Counted from the first letter of the stretch, positions 34,628-44,218 are shown. The stretch is DNA of 64,000 nucleotides from Acetobacteraceae bacterium (GCA_947474705.1 CANJJS010000010.1:22199-86198), one strand, 5' to 3'. The notes: generated by a model from the letters alone, not told the origin. Numbers and translations: made by a program.

Positions 34628-36130
34628 TCAGGCGGGTACCGTCTTGACCCGCCGGCGACCCACGGAGTTCGGGATGTGCATCGCCTCCCGGTATTTGGCC
34701 ACTGTTCGCCGCGCGATGTCCACACCTTCTTCGCGCAGAAGGTTAACAAGCTGGTCGTCGGAGAGAATGGCTTTCGGGGATTCGCCCTCGATCAACTGGC
34801 GAATGCGATGGCGTACCGCCTCGGAACTATGGCCTTCGCCGCCGCCGGTGGCCCCAATCGAGGTGGTGAAGAAATATTTAAGCTCGAACATTCCCCGCGG
34901 CGTGGAAATATATTTATTGGAGGTCACGCGGCTGACGGTGCTCTCGTGCATTTCCACCGCCGTCGCGATATCGCGCAGAATCAGCGGCCGCAGATACGCC
35001 ACCCCCTGACGCAGGAACGCGTCCTGCGTACGCATGATCTCCGCGGCGACCTTCAGGATCGTCTGGGCGCGCTGTTGCAGCGACCGCACCAGCCAGTTCG
35101 CGCTGGCCAGGTGCTCCGTCAGGAACACGCGCTCCTCTTTTTTCGCCTTGGGCGAGACGCGGGCGAAAAAACTCTCGTTGACCAGCACGCGCGGCATCGT
35201 GTCGGGGTTCAGTTCCAGCAGCCAGCCACCGTCGGGCGCCGCCCGCATGAGAATGTCGGGGACGACGGTTCGCACCGGCTCCGCATCGTAGGTCGCGCCA
35301 GGCTTGGGATCGAGCGCCTTGATCTCGCCGATCATGTCGGCGAGGTCTTCCGAATCGACACCGCAGATCTTCATCAGCGCGCGCGTGTCCCGCCGCGCCA
35401 GCAGTTCCAGATTGTCGAGCAGCGCCACGATCGCCGGGTCGAGCCTGTTTTTGTCCAGCAATTGCGCCGCCAGACACTCCTTCAGGTCTCGCGCGAACAG
35501 GCCGACGGGATCGAAGCGCATCATCTTCGCGCGCACCGCCTCCACGCGGTCCAGCGGTAGGGCCATGGCATGCGCGATCGCCGCGGGATCGGCGGTCAAC
35601 CGGCCCGCCGGGCACAGCAGCGCGATCAAATGCGCGCCGATCATGCGGTCCACGGGATCGTTGAAACTCAACCGGAGCTGCTCGCCCAGATGGTCGCGCA
35701 ACGACGGGCGATCCCCCGCCATCTCGTCGATGCCACGCTCGTCGCCCTCGAAGGACTGGCTGCCGCCACGCCCGTCGTAGGACCCCATGGAGGGCCCGCC
35801 ATCGGCGACCCCGCCGGGGTCGTATTCCTCGGCGTGCGCGTTATCCAGCGGCGCCGCCGCTTCGGTGGGCAGTTTGTCCGCGACCGTCGCGTGCGCGGTG
35901 TCCGCCGGTACATCGGCGCGCAGCGGGATTTGATCCAGGGCCGCGCGCTCGCCGATCGGCGCGTCGGTCGCCTCGGCGCGCTCCAGCAGCGGGTTGCGTT
36001 CGAGTTCCCGCTCGACGAACGTGGCGGCGTCGAGATTGGAAAATTGCAGAAGCTGGATGGCCTGACGCAATTGCGGCGTCATCACCAGCGTCTGGCTCTG
36101 TCGGAGGTCTAATCGTGGGCCAAGCGCCAT
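34628..36130 (-). CDS. rpoN: RNA polymerase sigma-54 factor
   Basis: A 500-residue sigma factor that recognises -24/-12 promoters and needs AAA+ activators. Region I is MALGPRLDLRQSQTLVMTPQLRQAIQLLQ. An acidic middle region follows. The C terminus carries the core-binding and HTH domains, and the RpoN box ARRTVAKYRE is at 473-482. The length is normal. lptB, normally upstream, is absent: a divergent alpha/beta hydrolase occupies that position. Confidence 0.97.
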   Translation of the reverse strand: MALGPRLDLRQSQTLVMTPQLRQAIQLLQFSNLDAATFVERELERNPLLERAEATDAPIGERAALDQIPLRADVPADTAHATVADKLPTEAAAPLDNAHAEEYDPGGVADGGPSMGSYDGRGGSQSFEGDERGIDEMAGDRPSLRDHLGEQLRLSFNDPVDRMIGAHLIALLCPAGRLTADPAAIAHAMALPLDRVEAVRAKMMRFDPVGLFARDLKECLAAQLLDKNRLDPAIVALLDNLELLARRDTRALMKICGVDSEDLADMIGEIKALDPKPGATYDAEPVRTVVPDILMRAAPDGGWLLELNPDTMPRVLVNESFFARVSPKAKKEERVFLTEHLASANWLVRSLQQRAQTILKVAAEIMRTQDAFLRQGVAYLRPLILRDIATAVEMHESTVSRVTSNKYISTPRGMFELKYFFTTSIGATGGGEGHSSEAVRHRIRQLIEGESPKAILSDDQLVNLLREEGVDIARRTVAKYREAMHIPNSVGRRRVKTVPA

Positions 36131-36237
36131 GCATGGCGATTAGCGGGACCGCCCCCCCGGGGTCAATGGATTTTCCGAAAAGTTAATGCAAGAAGCGTGC
36201 TAACTGGCCGCACAGGCCACCGAATGGAGTTTTCGAC

Positions 36238-37221
36238 GTGACCGCTCTGACCGTCCACGAGACTTTCATCCCCTCGGATATGCCGGGCGTGTCCCTGTTC
36301 GTCCGCGAAAAACACCTGGAGGGCATGACGCGATTCTCCCCGGGCCGGACCGTGTTGTTCGTGCATGGCGCGACCTACCCGGCGGAAACGGCGTTCGATC
36401 TGGAACTCGGCGGGTTCAGTTGGATGGATTTCATCGCCCGGAGCGGCTTCGACGTTTTTCTGGTCGATGTGCGCGGCTACGGACGCTCGACCCGTCCGCC
36501 CGCCATGGACGCGCCGGCGGAGGCCAATCCGCCCTTCGCCTCCACCGCCGATGCCCGCGCCGATGTGGCGGCGGCCGTGCGCCATATCCAGGCGCGCCGC
36601 GGGGTGGCGCGGGTGTGCCTGATCGGCTGGTCCTGGGGCTGCGCGACGATGGGTAGTTTCGCCGCCGCGTATCCCGATCTGGTGGAGCGGCTGGTTCTGT
36701 TCGCGCCGGGGTGGGTCCGCGATGGAAGCTCGGCCGCCGATCCCGGCGGGTCCCTTGGCGCCTGGCGCGGCGTGACGCGGGCGGCGGCGAAAGAGCGTTG
36801 GCTGAACGGCGTCCCCGCCGCCAAACGCGACCGCCTTGTTCCGCCCGGATGGTTCGACATCTGGGCTGACGCGACCTTCGCCACCGATCCCGCCGGCGCG
36901 GCGATGGACCCGCCGGTGTTGCGCGCGCCCAACGGCGTGGTCGCGGACAGCCGGGCATACTGGTCCGCCGGCAAGGCGTTGTACGACCCCGCGGACATTA
37001 CCGCGCCGACGATGATCGCGGTCGGCGAGTGGGACCGCGACACGCCGCCCGCGCTTGGCCTGACCTTGTTCTCTTTGCTGTCGAACGCCCGCGAAAAACG
37101 TTTCGCGCTGATGGGGGAGGCGACGCACACCGCGTTGATGGAACGCGGACGGATGTCGTTGTTCGATCAGGTGCAGGTATTCCTGGAAGGCGGGGTCGAG
37201 GCGGGTTCTCCGGCCGGTTAA
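36238..37221 (+). CDS. alpha/beta-fold hydrolase
   Basis: A 327-residue hydrolase. The nucleophile elbow is GWSWGC (Ser in G-x-S-x-G), the oxyanion region is FVHGATYPAE, the acid is probably Asp in EWDRDTP and the histidine lies in ATHTALMERGR. No signal peptide. It starts at a GTG about 107 bases from the divergent rpoN. The substrate is unknown. Confidence 0.88.
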   Translation: MTALTVHETFIPSDMPGVSLFVREKHLEGMTRFSPGRTVLFVHGATYPAETAFDLELGGFSWMDFIARSGFDVFLVDVRGYGRSTRPPAMDAPAEANPPFASTADARADVAAAVRHIQARRGVARVCLIGWSWGCATMGSFAAAYPDLVERLVLFAPGWVRDGSSAADPGGSLGAWRGVTRAAAKERWLNGVPAAKRDRLVPPGWFDIWADATFATDPAGAAMDPPVLRAPNGVVADSRAYWSAGKALYDPADITAPTMIAVGEWDRDTPPALGLTLFSLLSNAREKRFALMGEATHTALMERGRMSLFDQVQVFLEGGVEAGSPAG

Positions 37222-37411
37222 ACTGGCTCGGGCGGGAGAAGTGGACGGGGGCCGACAACCGCGGATGGGCGGTTATCGCCGCCGGACCTGAACGCGCGCG
37301 TCACGGGAGAAATTCATTCGCCGCCATGCCTCGCGGAAGGGCGATCCGGGACAATCGCCGCGCGCGAAAACGAGATTTATGTCGCGCCGCGGCGCTCGAT
37401 ACGGGAGCGGC

Positions 37412-37463
37412 GTCGAACGAGGCGGCCTGAGGCCTCGTTCGACGACCGGTCTCCGGGACCGGT
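37412..37463. terminator. two tandem hairpins between convergent genes
   Basis: The first hairpin pairs GTCGAACGAGGC (from 37412) with GCCTCGTTCGAC (ending 37443), a 12-bp stem. The second pairs ACCGGTC with GACCGGT (37445-37463) over a 5-nt loop. They lie just before the DUF1993 stop and after the alpha/beta hydrolase, where terminators for both genes are expected. The rest of the 245-base gap (37222-37411) shows nothing I can identify. Confidence 0.6.
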
Positions 37464-37466
37464 GTG

Positions 37467-37985
37467 TTACAGCCAGTTCACCGTGCCGAGGAAGTCGCGC
37501 TTTCCGACGGGGACGCCGCGATGGCGCAGAATGTCGTAAGCCGTGGTCACGAAGAAGAAGAAATTCGGCAGACCGAATTGTTGCAGATAATCGGCGCCTT
37601 TCATCTTCCGCTCGTTGCCGCCGGCCATCCAGGTCACGACCTTGTCCTCGTTGCCGTTCACCTGTTCCGGCGTCAGGCTTTTCACGAAAGCGAGGGCTTT
37701 CTCGACGCGGGCCTTGGCGGCGGCGAAGCTGGTGTCGTCCACCGCTTCCAGCGCCGGGCCGGCGACACCGGCCAAACGGCCCGGCGTGTTGCAGCCGAAA
37801 TCGGCGGCCTGACGGATCTGCCGGGCGAGGCAGAACATGTCGGGATAAAGCCGATCGGTCAGGAGCGCCGATTCCTCGATTTTGTTGGCGGCGCAATGCG
37901 CGGCCGCCTTGTCGATAATCGCGATCAACGCGCCGAGCTGTTGCGCGCAGGGCGTCGCGGATGCGTCGTACATGGAATACGCCAT
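37467..37985 (-). CDS. DUF1993 family protein
   Basis: A 172-residue helical protein with the DUF1993 pattern: LTDRLYPDMFCLARQIRQAADFGCNT near residues 42-66 and GADYLQQFGLPNFFFFVTTAYDILRHRGVPVGKRDFLG at the C terminus. The fold is related to DinB-like four-helix bundles. No function is established. It is divergent from the amidohydrolase at 38120. Confidence 0.88.
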   Translation of the reverse strand: MAYSMYDASATPCAQQLGALIAIIDKAAAHCAANKIEESALLTDRLYPDMFCLARQIRQAADFGCNTPGRLAGVAGPALEAVDDTSFAAAKARVEKALAFVKSLTPEQVNGNEDKVVTWMAGGNERKMKGADYLQQFGLPNFFFFVTTAYDILRHRGVPVGKRDFLGTVNWL

Positions 37986-38119
37986 GGGGGTTCCTCCTTG
38001 TGGATTGCGAATGGACGGTCGGAGTGTAAGCGCTTCCCGCCCGACCGGCCAGACCCTTGCCGGTGCCGCCCAGGAGGTTTAGCGTCGCGGTAACAATAGC
38101 CAAACACCAGGAGCGTCCG

Positions 38120-39268
38120 ATGAACGAGCGACTGATTTCGGCCGATAATCACATCGACATGACCTATTGCCCGCCCGATTTGTGGTCGGACGCGGCCCCC
38201 GCGAAGTGGAAGGGCCTGATCCCGCACACCGTGGAGAAAGACGACGGCCTGCACTGGGTCGTCGATGGCAACGAGCAGGGCATGTGGAACGGCGTCGGGC
38301 CGGGCTTCGGCAAATACGAAAAAGGCTCGTTCACGCATGTCGACGAAATGGCGGAGCGCGGTTTCGTCTGGGATTACCGGCGCGGCGCTGTTTCCCGGCC
38401 GACGACCCCCGATCTGCGCGTGAAGGACCTCGACGCGGACGGTGTCCACGCGGAAATCATTTACGGCTGCCTCCGCATCAACGAAATCATCTCAAATCAC
38501 GAAATTCGCGACTGGTCCGATTCCATTTATAACGACTGGGCTGCCGATTTCGCGAAAAAATCCGACCCGAACCGCGTCTTCCCCCTCGCCCTTGTTCCCA
38601 ACACGACACCCGGCGTCGCGGCGGCGGAAGTCCGGCGTTGCGCGAAAATGGGACTGCGCGGGGGCGACATGGCCTTCAAAGGTCTCGCCTTGCCGTTGTG
38701 GCACCACGACTGGGACGAATTGTGGCGCGCCAGCGCGGAATGCAAATTCCCGATCTCCTTCCATTCCACGGGCTTCAAGGCGATCCAGCCGCCCAGCAAT
38801 CCCCAGATGGAAAAGGAATACTTCACCGAATACCGCCTGGTGCGCTCGGCGCTGTTCCAGTTGGACACGATGGAAGTCCTGGTCTCCATCCTCGCGTCCG
38901 GTGCCTGCGAACGCTTCCCGGACTTCAACTTCGTTCTGGGCGAGTCAGGCGTGACCTGGCTGCCCTACGTCTTCGACCGGCTCGACACCGAATATCACGA
39001 CCGCGCGCGCGCGCTTGGGTTCAAGATGAAACCCAGCGATTACTTCCGCCGCCAGGGCTACGTGACCTACCAACAGGACAAATTCCTGGAACCGATCGTG
39101 CCGCTGATCGGCGAGGACCGGATCATGTGGGGCTCCGACTTCCCCCATCCCGACTGCCTCTGGCCGGACTCCCGCCGCATTCTTGGCGAGAACCTCGCGG
39201 GCCTGTCGCGGTCCACGCAGCGTAAGATCGTGCACGACAACGTGGCCGCGCTGTACAACATTCGATAA
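38120..39268 (+). CDS. amidohydrolase-2 family (ACMSD-like) metal-dependent hydrolase
   Basis: A 382-residue protein. The metal-binding start is ISADNHID (the family HxH is replaced by NHID with an upstream Asp), followed by ISFHSTG, LGESGVTWLPY and WGSDFPHPD, the latter giving the final catalytic Asp. This matches amidohydrolase_2 proteins related to aminocarboxymuconate-semialdehyde decarboxylase. ATG 38120 follows AGGAG; an earlier in-frame ATG would add a non-conserved leader. Probably catabolic; substrate unknown. Confidence 0.88.
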   Translation: MNERLISADNHIDMTYCPPDLWSDAAPAKWKGLIPHTVEKDDGLHWVVDGNEQGMWNGVGPGFGKYEKGSFTHVDEMAERGFVWDYRRGAVSRPTTPDLRVKDLDADGVHAEIIYGCLRINEIISNHEIRDWSDSIYNDWAADFAKKSDPNRVFPLALVPNTTPGVAAAEVRRCAKMGLRGGDMAFKGLALPLWHHDWDELWRASAECKFPISFHSTGFKAIQPPSNPQMEKEYFTEYRLVRSALFQLDTMEVLVSILASGACERFPDFNFVLGESGVTWLPYVFDRLDTEYHDRARALGFKMKPSDYFRRQGYVTYQQDKFLEPIVPLIGEDRIMWGSDFPHPDCLWPDSRRILGENLAGLSRSTQRKIVHDNVAALYNIR

Positions 39269-39366
39269 GTTCGCCGCGCGCGCCGGTCCGCCCGGCGCGC
39301 GCCCGGCAAGGGTGCCATGCCGAATCGGTCCTTGCGTCCGATGCGTGGACAAGCCACATCCCCGGC

Positions 39367-39993
39367 ATGATCGATCGTCGCTCCGTCCTGACCGCGGGAC
39401 TTACACTCGCCGGTGGCCTGGCTCTGTCCGGCCGCGTTTTGGCGCAAACCTCGCCGCAAGATCAGGCCGATCTGACACGGATCGAAGCCTATCTGAATGG
39501 CATCCGCACGCTGCGGGCCCGCTTCGTGCAAACCGCGCCCGATGGCGACGTGACACAGGGGCTGGCGCTGCTGCAACGTCCCGGACGGATGCGGTTTCAA
39601 TACGACCCGCCCTCCCCTTTCCTGCTGATCGCCAACGCGGGAACCCTGTTTTTTCACGACGCGCAATTGCGCCAGACGACCAATATCCCCCTCAGCCGCA
39701 CCCCGCTGGGCATCCTGCTCGCGGACCGGGCGAGCCTGTCGGGCGAGGTCACCGTCACTCGATTCGCGCGGCTGACCGGACAGATCCAGGTGAGCCTGGC
39801 GCGGACGGCAAGCCCAGGCGAAGGCACGCTGACATTGATCTTCACGGATTCGCCGATGACGCTGCGGCAATGGGTCGTGCTGGACCAACAAGGCAAACAA
39901 ACCCGCGTGACCCTGACCAACCTGGAACCGGGCGTCGCGATCGACGCGAAACAATTCGACTACCACGCGCTGCCCTCGACCGGCGGCGGCTGA
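39367..39993 (+). CDS. lolA: LolA-family outer-membrane lipoprotein carrier
   Basis: A 208-residue periplasmic protein. The signal peptide (RRSVLTAGLTLAGGLALSGRVLA) has a twin-arginine at its start, but the hydrophobic core also suits Sec. The LolA fold is seen in RARFVQTAPDGDVTQGLALLQRPGRMRFQYDPPSPFLLIANAGTLFFHD, with the usual open beta-barrel pattern. LolA carries lipoproteins from LolCDE to the outer membrane. It is followed by palindromic repeat copy C. Symbol assigned on family level. Confidence 0.85.
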   Translation: MIDRRSVLTAGLTLAGGLALSGRVLAQTSPQDQADLTRIEAYLNGIRTLRARFVQTAPDGDVTQGLALLQRPGRMRFQYDPPSPFLLIANAGTLFFHDAQLRQTTNIPLSRTPLGILLADRASLSGEVTVTRFARLTGQIQVSLARTASPGEGTLTLIFTDSPMTLRQWVVLDQQGKQTRVTLTNLEPGVAIDAKQFDYHALPSTGGG

Positions 39994-40003
39994 CGCGGCC
40001 CAT

Positions 40004-40295
40004 TTGGGGCGGCGGTGTGGGGGAGAGACCGGGGGCTTTGCCCCGGCCCCCGCGGGGGCTTTGCCCCTCGACCCCGCCCCAATGGGCCTTTGGGGCTCGC
40101 TTTTGGAACCTCGGGGTTGGCCTGTTGTTAAGGGTGGGCCATCTCAGCCGCCGATACAGCTTCGCATGGCCCACCCTTAACAACAGGCCAAAATCGATCG
40201 CGGTCCAGGGGACGTTCCCCTGGTGGGGTCGAGGGGCAACGCCCCCGTGGGGTCCGGGGCAAAGCCCCGGTCTCTCCTCCACACCGCCGCCCCAA
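40004..40295. repeat. large palindromic intergenic repeat, copy C (subfamily 2)
   Basis: A 292-bp imperfect palindrome between the co-directional lolA and M19 peptidase genes. The outer arms are TTGGGGCGGCGGTGTGG and its complement. The central stem is perfect over 24 bp (40117-40140 with 40168-40191), around a 27-nt loop. The right shoulder AATCGATCGCGGTCCAGGGG is the same as in copy B. It accounts for most of the 340-base gap between these genes. Confidence 0.85.
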
Positions 40296-40333
40296 GGGTG
40301 GCCACCGGCGGCGCGATCCGGTAAGGGGCGGGC

Positions 40334-41266
40334 ATGATCATCGATATGCACACCCATGCCGGCCGTCCCCGCCGTACTGGCGATGTGGACCGCGCTGTCC
40401 TCGCCACGATGCGTGGCGGCCATGTTGGCGCCGCCGTGGTGGCGGCCATCGCCGACATTCCCGTCATTCGCCGCGATCCCGTCACGAAGCGCCTCGCCAA
40501 GGTTCGCGATCCCTTGCCGGGCGAGTGCCTGGCCGCGACGGAGGGGTACCTCGACAGTTTCGCCGCCGCCGGGATGCGGATCGCGCGGGAGCCGGACGAG
40601 ATCCACGCGGACGATCCGTCTTTGGTGCTGGCCATCGAGGGTTGCGATTTTCTGGATGGCGATCTGGACCGGTTGAACGCGATGGAAGCGCGTGGGGTGC
40701 GGAGCGTGCAGCTCGTGCATTACCTCGTGAACGAGACCGGGGACATTCAGACGGAACCGCCGGTGCATGGCGGGCTGACACCGTTTGGGGCCGAAGCGGT
40801 GCGGCGGATGAACAGTCTGGGCATCATCGTCGATGTCGCGCATTGTTCGGAGGATACGGTGAAGGGTGTCGTGGCGGCGGCGTCGAAGCCGATTTTGTGC
40901 ACGCACGCCAATTTGCGGGAGCCCGGGGTGCCGGACGGCGAGCATCCGCGGTTCATAAGTCTCGAATACGCGAAAATGGTGGCGGGCACTGGCGGGGTCG
41001 TCGGGGCCTGGCTGTCGACCTTGCAGCGCGAAAAAGTGCCGGGGATGATCCGGCACATGTTCCGGGCGATCGACGCGCTCGGGATCGATCATGTCGGCAT
41101 TGGAACGGACATGCCGGCCGGCGTGGCGCAAACCGAAATGCCGGATTTTTCGCGCCATCCGGAACTGGAGGCGGCGTTGCGGGATCGCGGTCTGAGCGCG
41201 GAGGACGTGGAAAAAGTGTGCTCGGGGAATTGGTTGCGGGTGTTCCGGGCGGTACGCGGCGCATGA
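40334..41266 (+). CDS. membrane dipeptidase (peptidase M19, renal dipeptidase family)
   Basis: A 310-residue TIM-barrel zinc peptidase. HxH is His6 and His8 in MHTHAG, the bridging Glu is Glu102 in IEGCDF, and later histidines occur in VDVAHCS and THAN. The C terminus IGTDMP carries the last conserved Asp. M19 enzymes cleave dipeptides, often with a D residue. No signal peptide, so probably cytoplasmic. Its TGA overlaps the rpiA ATG. Confidence 0.9.
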   Translation: MIIDMHTHAGRPRRTGDVDRAVLATMRGGHVGAAVVAAIADIPVIRRDPVTKRLAKVRDPLPGECLAATEGYLDSFAAAGMRIAREPDEIHADDPSLVLAIEGCDFLDGDLDRLNAMEARGVRSVQLVHYLVNETGDIQTEPPVHGGLTPFGAEAVRRMNSLGIIVDVAHCSEDTVKGVVAAASKPILCTHANLREPGVPDGEHPRFISLEYAKMVAGTGGVVGAWLSTLQREKVPGMIRHMFRAIDALGIDHVGIGTDMPAGVAQTEMPDFSRHPELEAALRDRGLSAEDVEKVCSGNWLRVFRAVRGA

Positions 41267-41949
41267 GCCTCGATTTACAGAAGCGCGCCGCCGCCGCGAT
41301 GGCCGTGGAAATGGTCGAACCCGGCATGATCGTCGGTCTGGGCACGGGCTCGACGGCCAGTCATGCCATCCGGTTGTTGGGCGAGAAATACCGGGCGGGC
41401 TTTCGATTCACAGGCGTTCCGACGTCGCTGGCCAGCGCGGAGCTGGCGCGGGGGTACGGCATCCCGCTGATCGACTCGCCGTCAGCCAAGGAGATCGATC
41501 TGACGATCGATGGCGCGGATGAAATCGGCGCGGCGGATCTCAGCCTGATCAAGGGCATGGGCGGGGCGTTGCTGTGGGAGAAGATCGTCGCCAGCGCCAG
41601 CCGCCGGGTGGCGATCATCGCCGACAGCTCGAAACTGGCGCCACGATTGACCGGCAAGGTCGCGATTCCCGTGGAGGTCGTGCGATTCGGCTGGGAGGCG
41701 ACGTCGGCGCGGATCGCGCGGCTGGGATGCGTGCCGCTGCTGCGCCACGAGCCCAACGGCGAGCCCTTCCGCACCGACAGCGGCCATTACATTCTGCACT
41801 GCCGCATGGACGATTTGTCCGATCCGGCGGCGGTGGAGCACGATTTGCGGGCGATCGTGGGGGTCGTGGAGACCGGGCTGTTCATCGGCCTCGCCCACAC
41901 CGCGCTGGTGGCCTTCGCCGAAGAGGTTCGCCGCTACGACGCGCCCTGA
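41263..41949 (+). CDS. rpiA: ribose-5-phosphate isomerase A
   Basis: A 228-residue enzyme of the non-oxidative pentose phosphate pathway. Conserved loops are GLGTGSTASHAI (25-36), IDGADEI (82-88) and KGMGGALLWEK (97-107). The ATG overlaps the upstream TGA (ATGA), so it is coupled to the M19 gene. Its last 16 bases overlap the convergent LRR gene. Confidence 0.96.
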   Translation: MSLDLQKRAAAAMAVEMVEPGMIVGLGTGSTASHAIRLLGEKYRAGFRFTGVPTSLASAELARGYGIPLIDSPSAKEIDLTIDGADEIGAADLSLIKGMGGALLWEKIVASASRRVAIIADSSKLAPRLTGKVAIPVEVVRFGWEATSARIARLGCVPLLRHEPNGEPFRTDSGHYILHCRMDDLSDPAAVEHDLRAIVGVVETGLFIGLAHTALVAFAEEVRRYDAP

Positions 41950-42596
41950 CGGCGGCGGCGTCTTGGGTTGGTCGCGGTGACGATGGCGCATTCCGTCAGG
42001 CCCGCGAGCGGCGAGACATCCGTGACTTTGGTGCCGCGGAGGTCGATTTCTCGCAGGGATGTCAGATGCCGCAGCGGTTCCACATCGGACACCGGGGTGT
42101 CGCCGAGATCGAGGAATTGCAACCGGGTCAGGCCGGAGAGCGGGGAGAGATCGGACACTTTGCCGCCCGCGAGTTGCAGGCCCAAAAGTTGGGTCATGCC
42201 GCGGACCGGCCCGATGTCCGACACCTGGGTGCCGCCGAGATCGAAACGTATCAGGTTTATCAGGCCCGCCAGCGGTTCGATCGTGTCCACGAGTGTCCCG
42301 GTGAGGTGACAGCTTTCGAGCGCCGTCAGACCGGCGAGCGGGCGCAGGTCCGAGACCTCGGTGAACGACAGGATCAGGCTTTTCAGACGGGTCAGCCCCG
42401 CGAGCGGGGTCAGATCGGTCACCCGGGTCAGGCGCAGACCGAGGATTTCAAGATTTGTCAGCGCCGCCAGCGGCGAAAGGTCGCTGACCGGCGTGCGCAG
42501 GACGATCAGTTCGCGCAGCGCGGTCATGCGTCCCACGCCGGAGAGATCGGTCAGGTTGGACCGCTCGATCCGTAAGGAGGTTTGTTCTTCCGTCAT
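41934..42596 (-). CDS. leucine-rich repeat protein
   Basis: A 220-residue protein with about eight tandem 22-residue leucine-rich repeats of the form LxxLxxLxxLxLxxTxVSDLSPLAG (for example LTNLEILGLRLTRVTDLTPL), the bacterial internalin-like type. There is no signal peptide, anchor or extra domain. A basic tail (RRRRRQG) ends it. It lies 3 bases after the GFA gene and is probably last in an operon of catabolic enzymes, an odd partner. It could be a protein-interaction module. Confidence 0.9.
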   Translation of the reverse strand: MTEEQTSLRIERSNLTDLSGVGRMTALRELIVLRTPVSDLSPLAALTNLEILGLRLTRVTDLTPLAGLTRLKSLILSFTEVSDLRPLAGLTALESCHLTGTLVDTIEPLAGLINLIRFDLGGTQVSDIGPVRGMTQLLGLQLAGGKVSDLSPLSGLTRLQFLDLGDTPVSDVEPLRHLTSLREIDLRGTKVTDVSPLAGLTECAIVTATNPRRRRRQGAS

Positions 42597-42599
42597 GCG

Positions 42600-43013
42600 T
42601 CAGGGCGGCATCCGGTCGAAATTGGGGATATCCGTCGGCGTGACATCCCATGCCGGGCGGTCCTTGGCGTAGACCACGCGGCCCGCCACGAACCAGTTGT
42701 TATCGTCCACGCAGCCGACCGAAATGTTCTTAATGCCCGGAAAGGCGGAGTTCTCGCCATAGAGCCGGCTGCCGCATTTCGGGCAGAAGTGCCGCGTATT
42801 GACATTGCCGCTGTCGGCGGTCACCGCGAAGGACGCGGTTTCGCCGGACATGTCGACATCTTCGGTCTTGAAGCGCGCCAGCGACATATGGCCGGTGCCG
42901 GAGGCGCGCTGGCAGTCCTTGCAGTGGCATTGTCCCGTGCCGACGGGTGGCCCATGGAGGGTGAAGGTCACCGCTCCACAGAGGCATTTTCCGGTGGCGA
43001 ACACCGCGCTCAT
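42600..43013 (-). CDS. GFA-family (glutathione-dependent formaldehyde-activating-like) zinc protein
   Basis: A 137-residue protein with the GFA/CENP-V zinc pattern: CLCGAV (Cys10, Cys12), CHCKDC (29, 31, 34) and CPKCGSRLY (77, 80). Members bind zinc; the enzymatic claim for the family is disputed and glutathione need not be the ligand. The ATG overlaps the stop of the LLM gene by 4 bases (ATGA). Confidence 0.9.
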   Translation of the reverse strand: MSAVFATGKCLCGAVTFTLHGPPVGTGQCHCKDCQRASGTGHMSLARFKTEDVDMSGETASFAVTADSGNVNTRHFCPKCGSRLYGENSAFPGIKNISVGCVDDNNWFVAGRVVYAKDRPAWDVTPTDIPNFDRMPP

Positions 43014-44200
43014 TCCGCCGCCGCGCGTTTCGGCGGGTTGAGTTCGGCGATGCGCGGGGCGACCTCTTTGCCGAAAAGGGAAATATTCGCCATCGATTCC
43101 TTATGGTCGAGTTGTCCGCCCTGGCCGAAGAACAGGAGATTCCCCACGCCGCCCATGCGCGTGTTGAAAGCCTTGATCTGTTCGTAGACCTCGTCCGGCG
43201 TGCCCGCGAACACGGTTTCGGTGTCCATGAACTGCTGGACGGAGGCGGTGCGGTGGTTGATCGGCTCGCCGTTGCGGTCGGAGACGAAGCGGTTGGCGCG
43301 CGGTCCGCCTTTCATGATCATGGTGTTGGCGGCGATGGAGTTATAGCCCGGCGGGTTGGTGAAGGGCTCGGCGACCACGGGCGCGGTGCGGACGTAATCG
43401 GCGATGATGTCGGCGCGGCGCAGCCCTTCCTCGGTTGTGTTACCGACGCCGATGATCGCGGCATAGGCGAAACGGTCGGCTCCGGCTTCCCAGCCGAGTT
43501 CCCGGGCGCGTTTGCGGTAGGCGTCGTACATCGGCTTGGCGGTGCCGCCGGAGAGCAGGGTGCCGACGACATGGCCGCGCTCGGCCGCCATGGTGCCGGT
43601 GTCGACACTCATGCCGGTCATCCAGATCGGCGGCGTCGGCTGCTGGATCGGCCGCGGCCAGATGTTGACGTTACGATAGTGGTAATATTCGCCTTCCCAG
43701 TTAAACGGGCCGGTCGTGGTCGACAGCGCCTTGATCACGAGGTCGTGCGCTTCCCAGTAGCGGCGCATCAACCGCGCGGGGTTCGAATTGGCCGGCGCGA
43801 TCTCGTAGGGCGCGCCCTTCACGAGACCCATTTCCAGCCGCCCGCCGGACAGGCAGTCGAGCCAGGCCATTTCCTCGGCCACGCGTACCGGGTCGGGGCG
43901 GTTGGCGATGGGATTGCCGAGCGAGAGAAGGCGGGCGTTTTTCGTTTCGCGGGCGATGACGGCGAGCGCCATCGGCACCGAAACGGTCATGCAGGTCGCG
44001 GTGCTGTGATGCTCGTTGACCATGATGTCGATCCCGACCTCGTCGCAGAGGCGGAATTCGTCGAGGTAGCGGTTAAGGAGTTTCCCGGCCTCGGCGGGGT
44101 CGAGGTTTTCGGAGGGGAAGTTCACCCGCAGGGAACCGCGAGCGAGGCCCTTTTCCCAGGCGGGGTGGTAGGCCATTTCGGAGAAATACCAGGTGCGCAT
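43010..44200 (-). CDS. LLM-class flavin-dependent oxidoreductase (luciferase-like)
   Basis: A 396-residue TIM-barrel FMN/F420 oxidoreductase. MRTWYFSEMAYHPAWEKGL, EHHSTATCMTVSVP, LSLGNPIANRPDP and LDCLSGGRLEMGLVKG are bacterial luciferase-like signatures. Monooxygenases of this class need reduced FMN from a partner reductase. It lies 18 bases after the alpha/beta hydrolase and overlaps the GFA gene, so it is the second gene of a four-gene operon. Confidence 0.93.
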   Translation of the reverse strand: MRTWYFSEMAYHPAWEKGLARGSLRVNFPSENLDPAEAGKLLNRYLDEFRLCDEVGIDIMVNEHHSTATCMTVSVPMALAVIARETKNARLLSLGNPIANRPDPVRVAEEMAWLDCLSGGRLEMGLVKGAPYEIAPANSNPARLMRRYWEAHDLVIKALSTTTGPFNWEGEYYHYRNVNIWPRPIQQPTPPIWMTGMSVDTGTMAAERGHVVGTLLSGGTAKPMYDAYRKRARELGWEAGADRFAYAAIIGVGNTTEEGLRRADIIADYVRTAPVVAEPFTNPPGYNSIAANTMIMKGGPRANRFVSDRNGEPINHRTASVQQFMDTETVFAGTPDEVYEQIKAFNTRMGGVGNLLFFGQGGQLDHKESMANISLFGKEVAPRIAELNPPKRAAAE

Positions 44201-44218
44201 GGATCGTCTCCCGCGTTC

